A DNA stretch of 64,000 nt from Cololabis saira (Eukaryota; Chordata; Actinopteri; Beloniformes; Belonidae), in assembly GCF_033807715.1 (NCBI RefSeq), contig NC_084607.1, forward strand, positions 16,354,941-16,418,940. The letters are read 5' to 3'. Both the position numbers and the translations under genes were made by a program. Each line of letters begins with the position of its first letter. Position 1 is the first letter of the stretch. The notes beneath the pieces were generated by a model. It did not search any database and was not told where the DNA came from. It saw nothing but the letters and a program-made list of their open reading frames with translations. Positions 61,001 to 64,000 of the stretch are shown here, in pieces.

Positions 61001-64000
61001 TCGTTCCTCATCCCTTAGGGCAAGGACAGCAAGTGGGGGGGGTGCCTGGGGGCTTCTCCCGCCGCCGAGCTGAGAGGTGCCAACAGCTGCATGGCGGATA
61101 CTCTGGAAGCCTGCAGCACGCCTGGGACGATAATAGCCTCAATTTGGAGGAGTGTGTGTGTGGAGAGAAAGGAATGGTTAATGCGAATCCAAACACCACA
61201 GTGTGTACACAACCGTGCCACTTATTCAGGGTGATAGTGCAAGTGACAAATGATAACACAGACAGCGGGGACCGGGGAGGGAGGGGGTGTCTTTTTAAGT
61301 TGCTGTGTCACCTCACCGTTTTACAACTTTTCAAAGAAAAAGCATCACATTTGCTCAAATTTAAACCAGATTTTTCAATTTACACTTTTAACATGGAATT
61401 GCTATTGAGGTGATGTAACAACAGCAAGGGAAGGTTTACTATCGTGCTCCTTGGACATAGAGCTACCTGGATAAATCATACTTTAAACTCTTAATGGTCC
61501 TAACATTCCCAGCCATATGCTAGGTAATGAATACTTTACAATGAATTATACAGTTGGTTTTTATCTCGGATGCACTTCCTGACACAATCCTCCTTTTTTA
61601 TCCCGGCATGGGACCAGCGCTGTGAGTGGCTGGGAAAATGGAGGCAATCTAGGGTCTGCAAGGCTGTGAAATAGCTCTAGTTCGTCTCATTGGTACAATA
61701 TTATGGCCTCCGAGCACCTGAATCCTCAGGGTGAAGTCGGTGCATTAAACAGACTGAAGGAAATAATACTCCAATCCGCTGTCTCGCTCTGTCATCAGCT
61801 TTGATAAGAACTCACTGAGTAGGCTCCTCTCTGGCGAGCGCCAGCCCCCCCCCCCTCCCCGTTTTAATGGGGGCTTCATAACAGCTCTTTCTAAAGAATT
61901 TACGGCCATGGCCCCACCTCTCTGCAGTTCAGGAGTTGGGAGGCGGGGAGGGAAGCACCAACAGCTCTGACAGAGCCAGCTGTGGAAATCTACCGCTTCA
62001 GGCAGGGTGGCATAGCCGCCGTGTGGATGTACATGTGCCCACCTGTTTGTTTAACTGGTGTCTAAACTGTCATATATGTACTTATACTCATAAGCCACCT
62101 CATAGGGTACACCGGAAATACCTTCTCAGGTGGCCAGTGAGTGTACAGTGCATCTATGCTTTACATATGAACAAGAATTTAAATAGATAACAACTAAATC
62201 ACTGAGAAAAACTGTGTTTTATATCTGTTTAATACAAAACAACCATAAAGAGTGCTCCATAACTTTAAGCAGTTAACATATTGACCCATTTACCCTTTTT
62301 AAATACCAACTGGAAATGACTACCTGCTGCTAATGGATTTGATGTGTTCAGGACCGAGCTGCATTGACATGGAGCCAACCAAAAGTTAATGACCTGCTAA
62401 AAGAAGGATGGCTGTCTGACAAAAACAAACAAACAAACAAACAACAAACATCGCACCAGGCATCTGTATATATCCTTCCACAATTTGTGGGTCTTTATAA
62501 GTTATTTTTCTTCATATGTCTCTGTTTGGTTGCTCTGCTTGCGTCCATGTGTGTAAAAGGGAATGAGTGAGTGGTTGGGCTGCAGTTCTGTAGGTTTTCT
62601 CTGTAATTTCACTCGCTGCTCAGCATAATCACTTCCATGTGGGCCCTCACCAACAACAGGAGTGGTGGAGGGGCCTCACTGCGAAGGTGGGAGAGACACG
62701 CAGACACATGCGGGCTCACAAACACTTCTCGTAACAAACCACGGCAAAAGTCTGATGTCACCAGTGGAACTTTAGCACCTTGTGATTTAGGTGCTTTTAA
62801 AAAAAAACAAAACGTTGCAAATTGAATTAAAAAAAATTGTGCATAGCTTTTTTTTCCACTTTCATATCAAACCACGAGTGCGTGATGTCTAATACTTGAC
62901 GGCTGGCCAGATTGTTCCAGTTTTACAATTTGGGAAATAGCAGGAAGTTGTGTATGCCTAATTTACACTCATTAGTGATTTCCTTGAGAGATATTATAGC
63001 TTTTGTGGTATTTGCTTTTTTGCTTTGCATCTGATTTTTCTGCTAATTGCAACAACACATGTCGAGCTGGTGGCAGGAATGTGTCGAGGACGGTAGGACC
63101 GGGGCAGTCATGGTCAATGTGTGAAAGCAGTGGAGCAAAAAACAACAGGACCTTTTGCACGACAGGGTCACCGTTTAAACGCACCTCTGCAGAGCTCATT
63201 TACTGGTTGAGCGACAGCGAAGATGGATTGTTGGGAATCCAAATGGAACAGATGGCGTCGGAGGATTCAGGCCGGAAAAATGTAAAAACTTGGTCAATGT
63301 AATGAAACCTATACTGAATTTAAATCAGAAAATGTACCTTTTATTTCTTTACACTTTGATTGAAATGGAAATTTCAAGATTATTTATTTTCGTTATGAAA
63401 TATCAACAATGACAATAAAGAATCTTGAAATGCAGTAATTTGTCCAGGAGTTTGTATGATGACAGGTGTTTTTCTTTTTATGATTTAGCCTTCATACACT
63501 AACACACTGACTTGAATTAGAATAAATGATCAAATAAAGATTTTAGCTTTGATTTAACATGTTTTACATGTATTTACTATTTAGGAATCACAGCCATGTC
63601 GAGCACAGTACGTCCACTTTCAAGGCCTCAAATGCACTTTGACGGCTGACTGAAAAGAAGTGAAACGAAGGTTAATTTCCACGTTACTTCAGGACTCTTC
63701 AAGCAGACCAAAGGTCTGGAGTTGATATCAGGTACGGCAGCTGTTTGACTGAGCAGGATCAACCGTGAGAAGATTGCAGTGTAAGTGAAGAAGGCTGTCA
63801 TTTGGCTGGAAAACAACATAAATCTGTATGAGAGATTAGGTGTGACCAAATGATCAGCCTGGGACACTCTTCAAAAGAAAGGAAGCGGAGAGGCCCTCGA
63901 ACAAACAGCGGCGGCTGCAGCGAAGGCCTGCCTGGCGCAGCATCTCCTGGGAGGAAACACAGAATTAGGGGAAATTTGTCCGTGGAAGTATTTTCATCCA
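58063..64000. other. Intergenic DNA downstream of fzd2
   Basis: No gene recognised on either strand. Contains short homopolymers (C-run at 61845-61853, G-run at 59937-59949), an (AAAC)n tract at 62424-62443, and complex stretches around 61600-61840 that could be conserved regulatory DNA of fzd2, judged only by their lack of simple repeats. Confidence 0.4.

Overview
The window is vertebrate nuclear DNA, almost certainly from a ray-finned (teleost) fish. It has spliced genes with short GT-AG introns, many long microsatellites, and dense non-autonomous DNA transposons (hAT, PIF/Harbinger and Tc1/mariner types) mixed with LINE fragments of the kinds common in teleosts. Three protein genes can be reconstructed: ccdc43 (+, coding 36564-40018), meioc (-, coding 49264-41697) and the single-exon Wnt receptor gene fzd2 (+, 55863-57485). 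The human counterparts of these genes are close neighbours on 17q21.31 (from memory), so the block looks like conserved microsynteny. ccdc43 and meioc converge tail to tail; fzd2 lies about 6.6 kb beyond the meioc start codon.

Layout. 1-927: no gene seen. 928-8470: one very large inverted-repeat (foldback) transposable element with arms of about 3.4 and 4.0 kb, perfect termini, a 7-bp target duplication and internal tandem arrays whose copy number differs between the arms. 8471-36500: about 28 kb without a recognisable gene. It holds an hAT-type element (16205-16916), a Harbinger-type element (23126-23736), LINE remnants (about 27045-27240 and 32085-33240), a TA-rich block (10543-11062) and a (GTGC)n array (13077-13206). 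36564-40018: ccdc43, with a second copy of the hAT family and a small palindromic MITE in intron 1, and two introns with U12-type (minor spliceosome) donor sequences. 41697-49264: meioc, with a LINE fragment in intron 3, a dispersed repeat in intron 4 and a strange inverted-repeat-bounded minisatellite in intron 1. 49300-55862: CCAAT-rich upstream DNA of meioc, then a nest of LINE pieces and a deleted Tc1/mariner element, then two long microsatellites. 55863-57485: fzd2. 57486-64000: fzd2 3' region and intergenic DNA.

The genes do not form a pathway. fzd2 is a developmental signalling receptor, meioc a germline meiosis factor and ccdc43 a poorly characterised coiled-coil protein. The most unusual items are the giant palindrome, whose arms carry half of the small MITE found in ccdc43 intron 1, and the pair of U12-type introns in ccdc43. 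All exon boundaries were inferred by eye from reading frame, splice sites and remembered vertebrate homologues; no alignment was run.
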